From Tillandsia leiboldiana (Eukaryota; Streptophyta; Magnoliopsida; Poales; Bromeliaceae): a DNA stretch of 64,000 nucleotides. The stretch is taken from NCBI GenBank assembly GCA_029204045.2, contig CM055066.1:48190972-48254971 (forward strand), written 5' to 3'. The position numbers were made by a program, and so were the translations under genes. The notes under the pieces are model-generated. The model did not search any database and was not told the origin of the DNA. It worked only from the letters and a program-made list of their open reading frames with translations. Positions within the stretch are counted from its first letter, which is position 1. Each line of letters begins with the position of its first letter. This document shows positions 31,474 to 42,163 of the stretch, piece after piece.

Positions 31474-32610
31474 TGTATCACTCGGGATAGCCCATATGTC
31501 ATACTCTCTTGGGCGAAAGGAGTCTCGTTTAGGCCCTCTTTGGCCCGGCCTTGGTTTTTCTATTCTGGTTTCACCTCTGAGGCCCGGATGTGGCCTCCGA
31601 TGCCATGACCGAATCTGCCGGCTTTTTGTGCCGGTCTGTCCCCTTGAGGCCCCAATGTGGCCTCGCCTACTGGCCCCCTCCCAAGCCAGTTGATTCAGGC
31701 TGGGGGCCAGTCATTTGCCGTTATTCAGCCGGTCTTCCTTGGTCACCCGGACGAAAAAAGATTTCTTCTGAGTCTTCGTCAACCAATATATCATTGGTTT
31801 GCCCTTCCTCGGGTTCTGTTTCAGTTGGGGATGGGGTCGGGCTTTCTTCGTCACCCCATCTCTTGCGTGGGGTCACCTTTTCGAGGTCCTGCCTGACGGG
31901 ATTCTCGGTTTCCTTTTTCTCTGGTTTCGGCCGCAAATGGCAATCGGGCGTCCTTGTAATTCCCGGGCGGCCGTCTCTCGCATTGGGCTATCTTACCGAG
32001 GTCTTGCTTGGCACGCTCCCCAATTTCTTCTCGCCCATCGGGCGCTTATCGGTTGCACCTTACTGCGGTCTCCAATGCCCTCAAATGAGCGTCTAGCTCT
32101 AACCAGACATCCTCATCTACTGGCTTGGCAATCTTTGATCGGTCCACTGGTGTCTTAACCTGCAACGGTGTAGAGGAAGCTCCCCCCTCTTGGCTGTGGT
32201 GCATCGGTGCGAAAAGATGCTGATGCGTGGGCATTTCCCACCGTGGGTCCGGCTGTGGCCCCTGGGCCCTGACGCGGTTGCGACGGGCATCGGCCTCTAG
32301 CCTCTATGTGTGACACTTGTCGGTCGTAGGATCTTCGGGGCATCCCTTGGATTCCACCCTTGTGATAGCGATGGGGGGATCCCTGCCGTTGCTTTAGGGC
32401 TCTTGGCCTCCCTAAGTCAACTAGGGTCAACCTCGGCTTCTCAGGGCCGTGGGGGTCCTGCAGGGCCTTTTGGATGAGGGTGCCTTTCTCTCTTTCCTCG
32501 TCCTCTTCACCGGAAGACCGTTCGTCGGAACTTCTGGCCGAGCTCGGGTTCTGCCGGGGATCGCGGTGGTTTGCGCCTTCACCGAAGGCGGCCCATTTCT
32601 TCACTTCCTC
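31474..32610 (-). pseudogene. Element C internal region, part 2 (gag-like)
   Basis: Minus-strand coding remnants homologous to the second half of Y gag (36895-37970). The segment near 32234-32155 (PTHQHLFAPMHHSQEGG) parallels MHRHPFAPMRHNQKVGG in Y. The segment 31936-31721 (acidic, RKRWGDEESPTPS..DEDSEEIFF) parallels the acidic C-terminus of Y. An open minus frame of 149 codons at 32155-32604 is the longest piece and lies partly in another frame. The region ends abruptly near 32610, where AT-rich sequence starts, so the 5' half of C including its 5' LTR is missing. Confidence 0.6.
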
Positions 32611-32920
32611 AAAAAAGTAAATTTGAGAGAAAGAAAATTTTATATAAAAAGTTTGAAAGAAGAAAGAATTGGCGTATGTAGAAGAAAATTAATGAAGAAT
32701 TAGTTGTTGTGAAGAATTTAAAGATTTATAGAAGTATTTATAAATATAAAATAAATTTTTTTTAAATATAAAATATTTTTAATTTTTTTGATCAAAATAT
32801 TTTCTCTAACAGTCAAAAATTTGAATGTTAGTGAAGGTATTCTAGTTATTTTAACTAAAAATATTTTTTCTAATTTTTTATAATTCAAATAGTTCTCAAG
32901 ACTCAAGTCTCAAGTAATTG
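32611..32920. other. AT-rich interval
   Basis: Over 80 percent A+T with runs of TTTAAATATAAAA. No gene or element end is recognised. Confidence 0.6.
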
Positions 32921-33334
32921 GGGTTGAGCTTTTTCCCAAGGGTCTGCCACTGGCTGACCCTTGGGAAAGGTTTACAAGGCTTGGTTCTTTCCCAGCTGGC
33001 CCATTTTATCTGGACCTATAAGCTATAAATTTTAAACAATACCCTCCTTCTGGGCCTCATTTTATCTGGGTCGCGCTGGCCTGGTTGGCACGGCCCATAT
33101 GGGTTGTGTCGTGCCGAGCCACGGGCTTACCCCTCGGCCCGACACGGCCCAAGCCCACCACGACCCGTGCCGGGCCGTGCCGACGGGCCCTAAAGGGGCG
33201 GCCCAACACGGCTCGAAGAGCCGGACCGGGCCGGCCCGGCATGGAAGCTACAGTAGTCGTGCCGGGCCACGGCACGGCCCGAAATTATGCCGGGCCGCGG
33301 GCTGCCCGATCCGTTTTACACCCCTACCTGCGGG
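32921..33334 (-). mobile_element. Partial hAT-like DNA transposon end
   Basis: Read on the minus strand it begins TAGGGGTGTAAAACGGATCG (reverse of about 33314-33333) and goes on as a GGCCCG/GGGCCGTGCC-rich subterminal array of about 250 bp. This is the typical build of plant Ac/hAT-type ends. The partner end and the transposase are absent. Open frames through the GGCC repeats exist on both strands and are not coding. Confidence 0.45.
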
Positions 33335-33690
33335 TGCCAAAGCAGGACCAAGTCATGTTGGCGGTCCCCTTCCTCGACAAAATGGCACACCGCTGGTGAA
33401 AGGCTAAGTTAGCGAGGCGGACCGATGATGCCTTGTCTTCACCGACCTTAGAGGAGTTTCGGGGACTCCTATTTGCTACCTATTTCGCCGACAGCGCCAA
33501 GCAGCAAATGGAGGAGAACTTCAAGAGCCTCAAGCAGGAGGTTGTACAGTTCAGGAGTACGAGTACGAATTCTCCCGCATTGCCAGTTGCCTCCCCTTCG
33601 TTGTGCGCAGCGAGTGGGACAAGGCGTAGTGCTTCGAGCAGGGCCTTCGACCTGGCATCTATTCGAAGGTCAAGTTGTTGAACATAGCGA
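33335..33690 (+). pseudogene. Ty3/gypsy gag capsid fragment
   Basis: Plus-strand translation gives the core of a retrotransposon gag domain: AVPFLDKMAHRW, a stop in place of the second tryptophan, TLEEFRGLLFATYFADSAKQ and ENFKSLKQ. After a frame change near 33545 come the YEYEFSRIASCLPFVV stretch and FEQGLRPGIYSKV. The usual order MLxGEAxxWW / W..F...F...YF / F..L.QG...V..Y...F..L..FAP / F..GL is kept. It is only about 115 codons and is not joined to any intact element. Confidence 0.75.
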
Positions 33691-34245
33691 CCTAGATGCT
33701 TGGTATATCCATTTTGTGCAAAATTGTAAATATTAGACATTTATCATCACTTTGTTCGAGTATGGAAGGTTTTGCCCGTTTGGCGGGTCTATGCGCATGC
33801 CCGAACCGACCAAAATGGCGATCTTGGGGCATGACACCATTGGTTTCCACTTTTTGCAGATCTAGGTACAACCGATGAGGCACACGACCGGGGAAAGAGC
33901 CTAGCAGCATAGAGGCCTAGAGGGTATAGTGGTATTTTCACCCTCTTTTTGTATTTAGAGTGAACATTGTATTTTTGGTGAGGTTGAACAAAAGAATTTG
34001 TAACTAATTGTTATATGGCAAATGTTCATTCTAGTATTTTCATTTCAGCTTTATTCAGTTGTATTTATATTTAAAGTTGAATGTTCAGTTTAATAGTAGT
34101 TTTACTCTGATATTGTATCTTATTATACACACCGTATTGCTTGATATGTTTGTTTCGTTCCTTTCGAGTATAGAGAGGTCATGCCCGATTGGCGGGTCTG
34201 TTAGCGTGCCCAAACTGACGAAATAGGCGGTCTCGGGGCGTGACA
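33691..34245 (+). repeat. LTR 3'-end fragments (unassigned gypsy family)
   Basis: Two copies of a roughly 80-bp block, 33754-33835 and 34163-34245. Both run from TTCGAGTAT through a GGCGGGTCT stretch and a GCCCGAAC/GCCCAAAC stretch to a GGGGC(A/G)TGACA terminus, with AT-rich sequence between. The same terminal pattern recurs at 45430-45506. They look like the 3' ends of LTRs; starts were not found. Confidence 0.5.
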
Positions 34246-34631
34246 AAAGGTTGAGGGATGAGGGTTAAGACATGATGTAACAAAATGCTGAAAAACCCTA
34301 CACTGTAGAATTCAAAATTGGTGTTTTTCTGCTCTCGGACATATTGGATACCGGTACCCACATTGGGGTACCAGTACACCATGGAAAATCCTGCATTCAA
34401 GTGTATTGTGTACCGGTACCTCAAATAGGGTACCCGAACATAGTACAAATTTCTGCATTCTTTTTTTTTTCCTTATTTTCGCTCCGGAACTCCGATTTTC
34501 ATCCCGTTTTCTCTCCAAATCAAATACAACATTTCCAGAACTCTTTTTACACGTATCAAACACTTACCAAATCTTCACATGATAAATTTATAATTTTACC
34601 CCATCAAAATATTTGAATTTTGAAATACAAT
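34246..34631 (-). repeat. Gypsy LTR G, part 2 (minus orientation)
   Basis: The continuation, beyond the Y insertion, of the LTR that begins at 39571 on the minus strand. It holds GTACCGGTACC-type palindromes at 34347-34359, 34366-34377, 34410-34420 and 34428-34435. The outer boundary near 34246 is approximate. Confidence 0.5.
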
Positions 34632-35672
34632 TATTAAGACCAAAATTTTCGCCACTCAAGGGTGTGACACGTGGCGACAATCGTTGGCTGAAGACGTCAG
34701 CCGACGGAAGAATAGGGCAACCGAAAAAAGGGTCCGCACCCCGATCCGGACCGATCTTGGTCGTGTGAGAACATAGCACGTGATACATACCATCGGTTGA
34801 CAACATCAACCGATGGGAGGAGTAGCTGACGAAAAGATTAGCGCCTTATCTGGGAGCGATGTCGGCCAAAGAAGGACAGCAAACCGCCTCAGTCAAACGA
34901 CGAAGAAGGCGGAGTCATAGTCAGCCTTCGGTTGATCAAGCCGGAGAAGGAAAGCTCTAGAAAGGAAGGGTACGAGATTTGGGGCGCGAATCTCGTAACG
35001 GCAAGCAACGTCCCGCATTGGAAAGCGCCGAAGATCACACTCCGACGTGCTAATAAGGGGATGTACCTGGACGGGAAAGTGGCTATTATCCTATTTGAGA
35101 AGGTTTCGACTCAAAAGGAAATAGTTGAGGATTTCACGAGGGCTTTCCCCAAATCACGCCGATAATTCAAATCGGCGCCTGTAAACATAGTTCGGGGTGT
35201 GTATAAATACCCGAACCATCGATGAGAAAGGGATACTGCAACCTCGTAAGCTAGGACCACCCCCCTGCTTTTTCATATCTTTCATATATATATTTACCGC
35301 TTTCCTAGATAAGTTTCATACCAGCATTTACCGCATTTTCTAGGAGTAGATTACTTGTAATTTCTATCCCATTCCTCCTCCTATATCCCTTTTCCAAGTA
35401 ATACAATTCCTAATCGGCTCCTTAGGCGTGTTAAATCTTTGTCTTCATTCTTTGATTTGGCTACTCTAGGCCGAACTCAACCTCTCTCCACCTCCACACC
35501 CCGCTTCGGCTAATCTAGGCTGGACGGTCGCGAGGGTTACTGAGAAGAATCCGGCCGAGCGGATCCCTCCTCGGCCCGATCGCTTGATCCATTGGCATGC
35601 GACGCATCACACTCAGAGGGTCAAACGAACACCCCCGGGGCCGATCGACAACTGACATTTTCGGCCCCAACA
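34632..35672 (+). repeat. Element Y 5' LTR (1041 bp)
   Basis: Start TATTAAGACC is mutated from TGTTGAGACC (intact in the 3' LTR); end is GGCCCCAACA. TATA box TATAAATA at 35202-35209. One G-box (ACACGTGGC, about 34667-34675). Followed at about 35678-35698 by TTGGTACGCCCGGCGGGA, the segment shared with Z, B and W. Confidence 0.88.
35202..35209 (+). promoter_or_regulatory. TATA box of element Y LTR
   Basis: GTG-TATAAATA-CCCGAACC. The same box occurs in the 3' LTR at about 38876-38883. Confidence 0.7.
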
Positions 35673-36723
35673 ACTTATTGGTACGCCCGGCGGGACTCTC
35701 AGGTAATTCTTACATTCTTCCTACCGTAAAAATGTCATGGATTCTCGAAACCAATGGGAGGTCGACACTATCAAAGCCGACCATGCCTTAGCTATTCGGG
35801 CGGATGACCCGAATGATAGAGAATAGTGAGTAGATCCAAGCGTCCCTCGAAAGAGACAGCCGGGCAAGGGACGCCCGGTTCGATTAGATGTTGGTTGCAA
35901 TAACGGCTAGGAAAAGAAACACGACTCAAGTCGGGCAGGCCCCAATTGAGCCTTACGGCGAAAAATATTACTCCACACCACCCCAGCAATTGCCGAAGCA
36001 ATCGTTTATGATGGCGCCGGCAATGCCAAGAGTGCAACCACAAGTTGCACTGCCGACGACTACTTATCAAGCAGCGCAGCTGCTGGGGGCAGTATAGCCG
36101 TAGTGGACCCCGTACCAGACGGGGGTGTGGCCGATGTGGCAGAACATCGGCTAGTAATCGGACGCCTACTGGGGGATTACTCTGTCTCCCTACCACCGTT
36201 CATCCCGTCTTAGGCTAGGAGTAGAAGCGAAGGGCAGGTCCCTCCGTAGGGATCGGTTCAGTACCATACCAACTATAACAGGCTGGTTCAGTATCAGGCT
36301 AGCCATTACGTGTCGCTACCTCCTCCGGCACAATCGGCAACCCCAGTACCTCAAGCAGGGCTCGCCGAAATGGACGGGGGGAAGATCGTCGAATAGGTCC
36401 CTCCACAGAGACCATTCCAGCAGCAGGTTGGCCATTACGGGCCGCCACCTCCACCGGCGCAACCGGCGGCCCCAGCATCTCCCGTGGGGCTCGCCGAAGC
36501 ACAAACTCATGTGGAGGTAGTCATCCACGACGTCGCTTGCCTGGGGAACCAGCCCGCAAGGAGACCAATACAAAGGTCTCCGCACCCCGTGCAAGTGAAC
36601 ATGGTTGGCTCCAAAGGAAAGGAGCCGATGCAGGAGCCTGAGTCTCCCGAGAAGGAAGAATCGGCTCAGGGTGTGGGCCGACTTTGCATCCGCTGTAAGA
36701 TCGAAATGACCAAGGAAGACTAG
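35673..36723 (+). pseudogene. Element Y gag, N-terminal half
   Basis: After the post-LTR segment a broken frame reads LFGRMTRMIEN and ASLERDSRARDARFD (about 35788-35890), the same helices as in Z and B. A short open frame MLVAITARKRNTTQ.. follows (35888-36097). Two clear 129-bp proline-rich units lie at 36299 and 36428 (GHYGPPPPPAQPAAPA in the second). An open frame then runs VGLAEAQTHVEVVIHD..SAQGVGRLCIRCKIEMTKED, stopping at 36723. Stops occur at about 35825, 35886, 36098 and 36396. The CIRC pair could be half of a zinc site; the other half is not visible. Confidence 0.6.
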
Positions 36724-37970
36724 AACACTCTCCTCCTTGACGTACCCGAGGAGGTGAGGAAAATGGTTTGCCTTCATCAACCATGGTGAAGGAGCGGAGC
36801 ACCACGACCGCCAGCCGAACCCAAGTTCGTCCGAATGGTCCAGCAAGCAGTCCTCTAGAGAAGAGGACAAGGAAGAAGAGCAAGACCTGCCCATCTAGAG
36901 AGTCTTGCGCAAGTTCAACGGCCGAGAAGGGCCGAGGCCGACCTTAGTCGGCCACAAGGGCCACGGGCCCCGCAGAAGCAACAGGGCCCCCATCTCGGCT
37001 ACAAAGAAAGCCGGGTCCAAGGGGTACCCCGAAGACCCTTCGGTCAACAGGCCGAAGGAGGACCAGTATACGAGCCCTCGCAGCGCCCAAAACGGATCGG
37101 GCCCCACCAGAGGCTCGGATCGCCGGGAGCACAGAAGAGCCCAGCTGGCCACCCTTGGAGGGGGACGACACCACGACCTCCCTACTAGGGGGCGCTGGGG
37201 GCAGGAGAAGCCCCGTCGGTCCCTGATGTAGATTTCTTTGGGCTTACCAGGAAAGAGGTGGAGACCCTGGGCGTTCGGCTGGCCCAAGAACGCAGGATAC
37301 AACCATGGCCCAAGCCGTGGCAAAGAAGAGAGATTCTCAGGGAGCACCTGAGAAAAATGGACCTACCGGCAGATGTGCCGGTGGAACAGTGGTTCACGTC
37401 CACAGGACCAGCTCGGTGGCAAGGGCCGATCATGACAAAGATGCAGAAGCGTCGAATATAGAGGCTAGAGGCCGACGCCCGCAACAGTGGCGCTGTGGCC
37501 CGGTGGCCGTGGCCGAACCCGAGGTGAGAACGACCCATGCATCGGCACCCCTTCGCACCGATGCGCCATAACCAAAAGGTAGGAGGCTCAATTATGTCAC
37601 CTCAGGAAAAGACATCGATTATCCAATTAGTGGTGGTCAAGCCGACGGACGAAACTGTTCGGCTGGGATTAAAGACTCGTCTGGAGGCCCTAGAGGCCGC
37701 GGTGAGGCGTAGCCAAGAAGGGCCAGAAAAGCAACGGGAAGCTGAGGAACCCAGCAAGCGGGGCCTCGGCATGGTGGCTCAACGTGAAAGGTGGCCGCCA
37801 AGGGACGACGAAGAAATCCTGACCCCATCTTCGGTCAAAACAGAGGCTGAAGAAAAGAAGGCGCAGACCGATAACATGTCGGTCGATGCAGACCCGGACG
37901 AAACCTCCTTCGTCCGGGTGCCCGAAGAGGGGGTACGAAAAAACTCCTTGGCGGAACTAGCCGAATAGCA
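36724..37970 (+). pseudogene. Element Y gag-like region, C-terminal half
   Basis: Basic, arginine- and proline-rich stretch (36900-37230), then FGLTRKEVETLGVRLAQERR, a basic-helix stretch REILREHLRKMDLP, and WFTSTGPARWQGPIMTKMQK (about 37225-37450). The last resembles the TRTQKRRLQR-type motif of Tat/Retand gag. The next frame (37537-37968) reads MHRHPFAPMRHNQKVGG, then KPTDETVRLGLKTRLEALEA and an acidic tail ending LAELAE at 37968. This half is homologous to element C 31721-32604. The frames overlap, so at least one frameshift is present. Function beyond structural gag is unknown. Confidence 0.55.
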
Positions 37971-38306
37971 GTAGGTGAGGGACCCCTGTCATGGATCAAA
38001 TGGCACGAGGGGGACCAGCAAAGAAGGCCATGCTGGAGCCTCTAGAAGAAGAGTCGGTACGAGAAACCGACAAAGGAGAAAATCTGGCTAAAAGAGCTCG
38101 ATCATGTGTGAGCCTATCAGAGTCGAATTCAGTATGCGTCAGAAAATGGGGCCAGCACAATAAGCAGGCGACAAAATAACCTCGGCTATTGCAGCATGGG
38201 TCGAGGACTCGGCCGAAAGCTTCACATTCAATGAATGCATGCCGGGATTTTGACTTAATATCGACAATCATCCAAACGACACGTCAGGTGATTGCCGAGG
38301 AGGCAT
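37971..38306 (+). other. Element Y 3' untranslated region and polypurine tract
   Basis: No convincing coding sequence. The tract ATTGCCGAGGAGGCAT (38291-38306) adjoins the 3' LTR; relatives have GCCGAGGGGGCAT. Confidence 0.7.
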
Positions 38307-39290
38307 TGTTGAGACCAGAATTTTCACCACTGAAGGGTGTGACACGTGGAGACAATCGCCGGCTAAAGACGTCAGTCGATAGAAGAATGGGGCAATCGAA
38401 GAAGGGTCCGCGCCCCAATCCGAACCGATCTTGGTCGCGTGAGAACGTAGCACGCGATACATACCATCGGCTTACAACATCAACTGATGGGATGAGCAGC
38501 CGACGAAATGATTAGCGCCTCATCCGGGAGCGATGTTGGCTAAAGAAGGATAGCAAACCATCTCGATCAAATGACGAAGAAGGCGGATTCAGAGTCAGCC
38601 TTCGGCTGATCAAGACGGAGAAGGAAGACTCCGAAAATGAAGGGTACGAGATTCGGGGCGCGAATCTCGTAACGACAAGTGGCATCCCGCATTGGAAAGC
38701 GCCGAAGATCACACTCCGGCGCGCTAATAAGGGGATGTACCTAGACGGGAATGCGGCTATTATCCTATTTGAGAAGGTTTCGATTCAAAAGGAAATAGTT
38801 GAGGTTTTCATAAGGGCTTTCCCCAAATCGCACCGATAATTCAAATTGGCACATGTAAGCATGGTTAGGGGTGTGTATAAATACTCGAACCATCAATGAG
38901 AAAGGGTTCCTGCAACCTCGTAAGTTTGGACCACCCCCCTACCTTTTCATATCTTTCAGATCTGTATTTACCGCTTTTCTAGATAAGTTTCATACCAGCA
39001 TTTACCGTATTTCCTAGGAATAGATTACTTATATCTATTTCCCCCTCCTTGTATACCCTTTCCAAGCAATACAATTTCTAATCGGCTTCTTAGCCATGCC
39101 AAATCTTTGTCTTCATTCTCTGATTCAGCTAATCTAGGTCATACAGTGCGAGGGTTACTAAGAAGAACCTGGCCGAGCAGATCTTTCCTCGGTCCGATCG
39201 CTTGATTTATTGGCACGCGATGCATCACACTCAGAGGGTCAAACAAACACCCCTGGGGCCAATCGGCAACCGACATTTTCGGCCCCAACA
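38307..39290 (+). repeat. Element Y 3' LTR (984 bp)
   Basis: TGTTGAGACC ... GGCCCCAACA. Contains TCAGCCTTCGGCTGA at 38595-38609. Compared with the 5' LTR it has many substitutions and small deletions, so the insertion is old. Confidence 0.88.
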
Positions 39291-39571
39291 ACAATCATTT
39301 CTAGAAAACCTCCGTTTTCACTCTACGAAGTTCTAATTTTCTTCCGATCATTCGGAAACCTTTGGAATACTTTTTGGGACTTGTTTACAGTCGTTCCTTG
39401 ATTGTTCTTAGATCGATAGGTCAAAGTCCAATGTTTTATATTTTCGTTTTCGCGCCGAACCCATATCGAAAACATTCAAACTAGCTTGAAACTTCACCAG
39501 GACCGTAAGAATAGTCCTTCAAGCCTGTTTTCACAATAACTCCGCAATTTACAAAAGTCCAGGTCATTACA
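39291..39571 (-). repeat. Gypsy LTR G, part 1 (minus orientation)
   Basis: Minus-strand LTR start TGTAATGACCTGG at 39571, directly after a polypurine tract (AAGAGGGGAAGAA, 39572-39584). Interrupted by element Y. Confidence 0.7.
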
Positions 39572-40061
39572 TTCTTCCCCTCTTAAAAGAGTTTTGTCCG
39601 CAAAACTCAAATCGTGCCCATACTCGATTTCTCGAGTCCACAAGGCAAGCTTCTATCATTGTCCTTCCAACTAGCCAAGTAACTCACGATACATGTGATT
39701 ACCACCCAATTCTCTGCTTACGAAGATATCAACAATTCCATAGTCCTTCTTTCATAAATAAGATTGTATTCATAGCCAATTACATTAGTCACATTCCTTC
39801 GCCGCTCCAATTGCTCAACCTATAGGGTAAGGGCCAATCCACATGCATTCTTGCCAAGTGTGGATGTCAAAGCCACGTTGGGGGCCTTTTACTAGCTTGG
39901 TAGCTGCACAAGCAGTGCGCTAACGCCCACAACGTGCTCCAACCCCTTTTTAACTTTGCATGGGCTCGGGAGACTTATCCTACCCGATCCCCAAATTCAC
40001 TCTACCCAGCTATTTTGTTCCCTAGCATAGTCGAAGGCCACCGTCTATATTTGTAGGATAT
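39572..40061 (-). pseudogene. Ty3/gypsy pol 3' end remnant and unassigned sequence
   Basis: Minus-strand translation next to the polypurine tract reads EACLVDSRNRVWARFEFCGQ and NSFKRGRM, the typical end of a gypsy polyprotein. Upstream in that sense (39680-40061) there are many stops and no domain is recognised. The right edge carries GATAT, the left copy of the TRIM target duplication. Confidence 0.5.
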
Positions 40062-40637
40062 TGTGACACCCCCAGAATTTGGATTAGTCCTCTATATAAA
40101 TGATATAATAGGACTAAATCTCTAACCCGGCTATAGCATTTTGGATGGTAGCAAGATCCAAGAGGAACATGAGAGTTAAGCGTGCTAGAGCTAGAGTAGT
40201 TCTAGGATGGGTGACCCCCTGGGAAGTGGGGCGTCACAGTTGGTATCAGAGCCATTCACCAGCTGGAAATGTGAGATGAGTCTCGGCTGAGCCAGGGTTA
40301 TATAGCGGGTAGAGCGAGGCTCCCTGACTAATGACCGTTGTGAGTGGAGTGCAGCTCCTCACAAGGTCGGCTAAGGCTAGCGAGACGAGTCTCACATCGC
40401 CTGGTGCTTGTGAGTGTGCTTGAGCCTGACGTGGACGTCAGGGCTTAAAGGGGGGAAGAATGTGACACCCCCGGAATTTGGATTAGTCCTCTATATAAAT
40501 GATATAATAGGACTAAATCTCTAACCCGGCTATACCATTTTGGATGGTAGCAAGATCCAAGAGGAACATGAGAGTTAAGCGTGCTAGAGCTAGAGTAGTT
40601 CTAGGATGGGTAACCCCCTGGGAAGTGGGGCGTCACA
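40062..40637 (+). mobile_element. TRIM unit 1 (LTR-INT-LTR, 576 bp)
   Basis: LTRs 40062-40238 and 40461-40637; primer site TGGTATCAGAGCC at 40241; polypurine tract 40447-40460. Its right side has no GATAT, which fits its being part of a larger composite. Confidence 0.88.
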
Positions 40638-41220
40638 GTGATCTCAGTTGCCATTAGCCTTATAGATAGGGTATCCTCGTGTGGAGAGGATTGGATCATG
40701 CTCATTGTCTGTTTTTGGCTGGTGGAGGTCGCTCCTCTACGGCCGCCTACTCCGGAGTTGGTCATAGGGCACGCCACCCTGAGGGACGGTAGGGTCCCGC
40801 AGACGCGTTCGATTGGTAGGTTGAGACATAGTCTCCCTCGTCGTGATAGTGAGCCGTGGGCAACCTTCGGGTGTGCCGTGAGATTTGAGATGAAGTGTTA
40901 AAAACCACACTTCTTGAAAATGAGTTAGAGAACAAGTATGAAATAGTACTTCTTGGACATAGTGATATATTTGGATATCTCTCCCCTGAGCATGCATACA
41001 TGTTTTTCCGTGTTGGGCATAGTAGTGTAGTTATTTACTGCATTTACAGTTTTCAGATATATCTATCTATCTATCTATCTATCTGCTTTTGCCCTCTTGG
41101 ACCTAGTGGGAAGACCGGTGGAGTCGGTGGCCGAACCCACTGGGAACTATGGACCATAGTTCTCACCCCACTATTATTACAGGGCCGAGTACAGGTACTC
41201 CCGGCGAGGATCGCGGTAAG
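40638..41220 (+). repeat. Foreign LTR fragment inside the TRIM, part 1
   Basis: Related to the 3' third of the element A and H LTRs: the GGTCGCTCC..ACTCCGGAG stretch, the CTTGGACCTAGTGGG stretch, a GTTCTCACCCC stretch and GATCGCGGTAAG. Contains (ATCT)6 at about 41060-41085. Continues at 45108 after the solo LTR. Confidence 0.6.
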
Positions 41221-41547
41221 TGTAGGACGCCCCAACCCCATGCAGCATTTTTCCGATGGATCCACTGTTAGAACACCTGTTGTTGATGTATCTGGCCCAT
41301 GGTGCATCAATGGGATGCCACAGATGGACCCTGTAAGGTTTTATTAGCTGTGTTGGCTTTCGGCTGGGTTTGCCGAAATTTTGAAAAAGAATTAGGCCAA
41401 ACAGATGGCGGAAATGGGTTCAGCACGGAAAAACGCTTGAAAATGGCTTTTTGTTTGCCAAATTCTGAGTCCGGATGCCCAAAAACGGACTCCCGAAAAA
41501 TTTACTGGATTTCTGGTGCATGGGGGAGCCGTGGACCGGCGGGGGTG

Positions 41548-41956
41548 CCACGTGGCAGGCCCGGATTGGCCGGCGCATGCGGCCGGGTCCACGGAGCGCA
41601 AGGGTAAGGACTGGGGTGCACCGCGGGGCGCGTGGACCGGGGGCGTGCCACGTGGCAGCGCCTGACTGGGCGGCTCAGGTGCGCTCGGTCCGCGGGTGCG
41701 TGCGGGGAGGCGTGGACCGGGGGCGCGCCACGTGGCGGCACCCGGTTGGCGGGCGCTTGAGCGCGCGGTCCACGCAGCGCGCGGGGCAGGTGCCGCGGGC
41801 AGGTGGCCGTACGCGGGGCAGGCGCGGGCGACGTGGGCGGTGCCACGTGGCGCCCGCTGATTCGCGGGCGCCACCTACCGCGTTGACGCGGGTAGGGACA
41901 CGTGGCGCTCCCCGCGGCGGCTTGCACGGCTGCGGCGTGTTCGGGGGACACGTGGC
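41548..41956 (+). promoter_or_regulatory. Six G-box modules in LTR H U3
   Basis: CCACGTGGC at 41548, 41648, 41728 and 41843; ACACGTGGC at 41898 and 41948. The first three have (A/G)(T/C)TGG 8 bases downstream, and the spacing and flanks match element A. TATA box TATAAATAG follows at 42155-42163. Confidence 0.55.
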
Positions 41957-42154
41957 AGGCGCCAGCGCGGGTCGGACCAAGCAGGCGTCCGGCTGGATCC
42001 CGTGTGCGGGCTGGGCCGGGCCGGGCCGCACTGTGCGCGCCCGAAACCGGCCGGGCCGGGCCGCACTGTGCGCGCCCGAATCCGGGCTGGGCCGCACTGT
42101 AGCCGCCCGAATCTTGGGACAATTTCGGTATTATCCGAATTGTTTCTTTGGGCC

Positions 42155-42163
42155 TATAAATAG
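42155..42163 (+). promoter_or_regulatory. TATA box of LTR H
   Basis: GGGCC-TATAAATAG, the same context as in element A. Confidence 0.7.

Larger units (their letters stand above)
34632..39290 (+). mobile_element. Element Y: complete non-autonomous Tat-like LTR element
   Basis: The target duplication ACAAT is perfect (34627-34631 and 39291-39295). 5' LTR 34632-35672, 3' LTR 38307-39290, internal 2634 bp. The internal part holds only gag-like coding sequence: N-terminal helices, proline-rich 129-bp repeats, and a C-terminal part with a MTKMQKRRI motif like the TxxQKRRLQR motif at the end of Tat-lineage gag. No protease, RT or integrase is visible. This is the TR-GAG type of non-autonomous element. 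It inserted in a gypsy LTR. Confidence 0.88.

Noticed and set aside
33085..33407. Two overlapping ORFs of about 100 codons
   Set aside because: They run through the GGCC-rich hAT subterminal repeats and are open on both strands.
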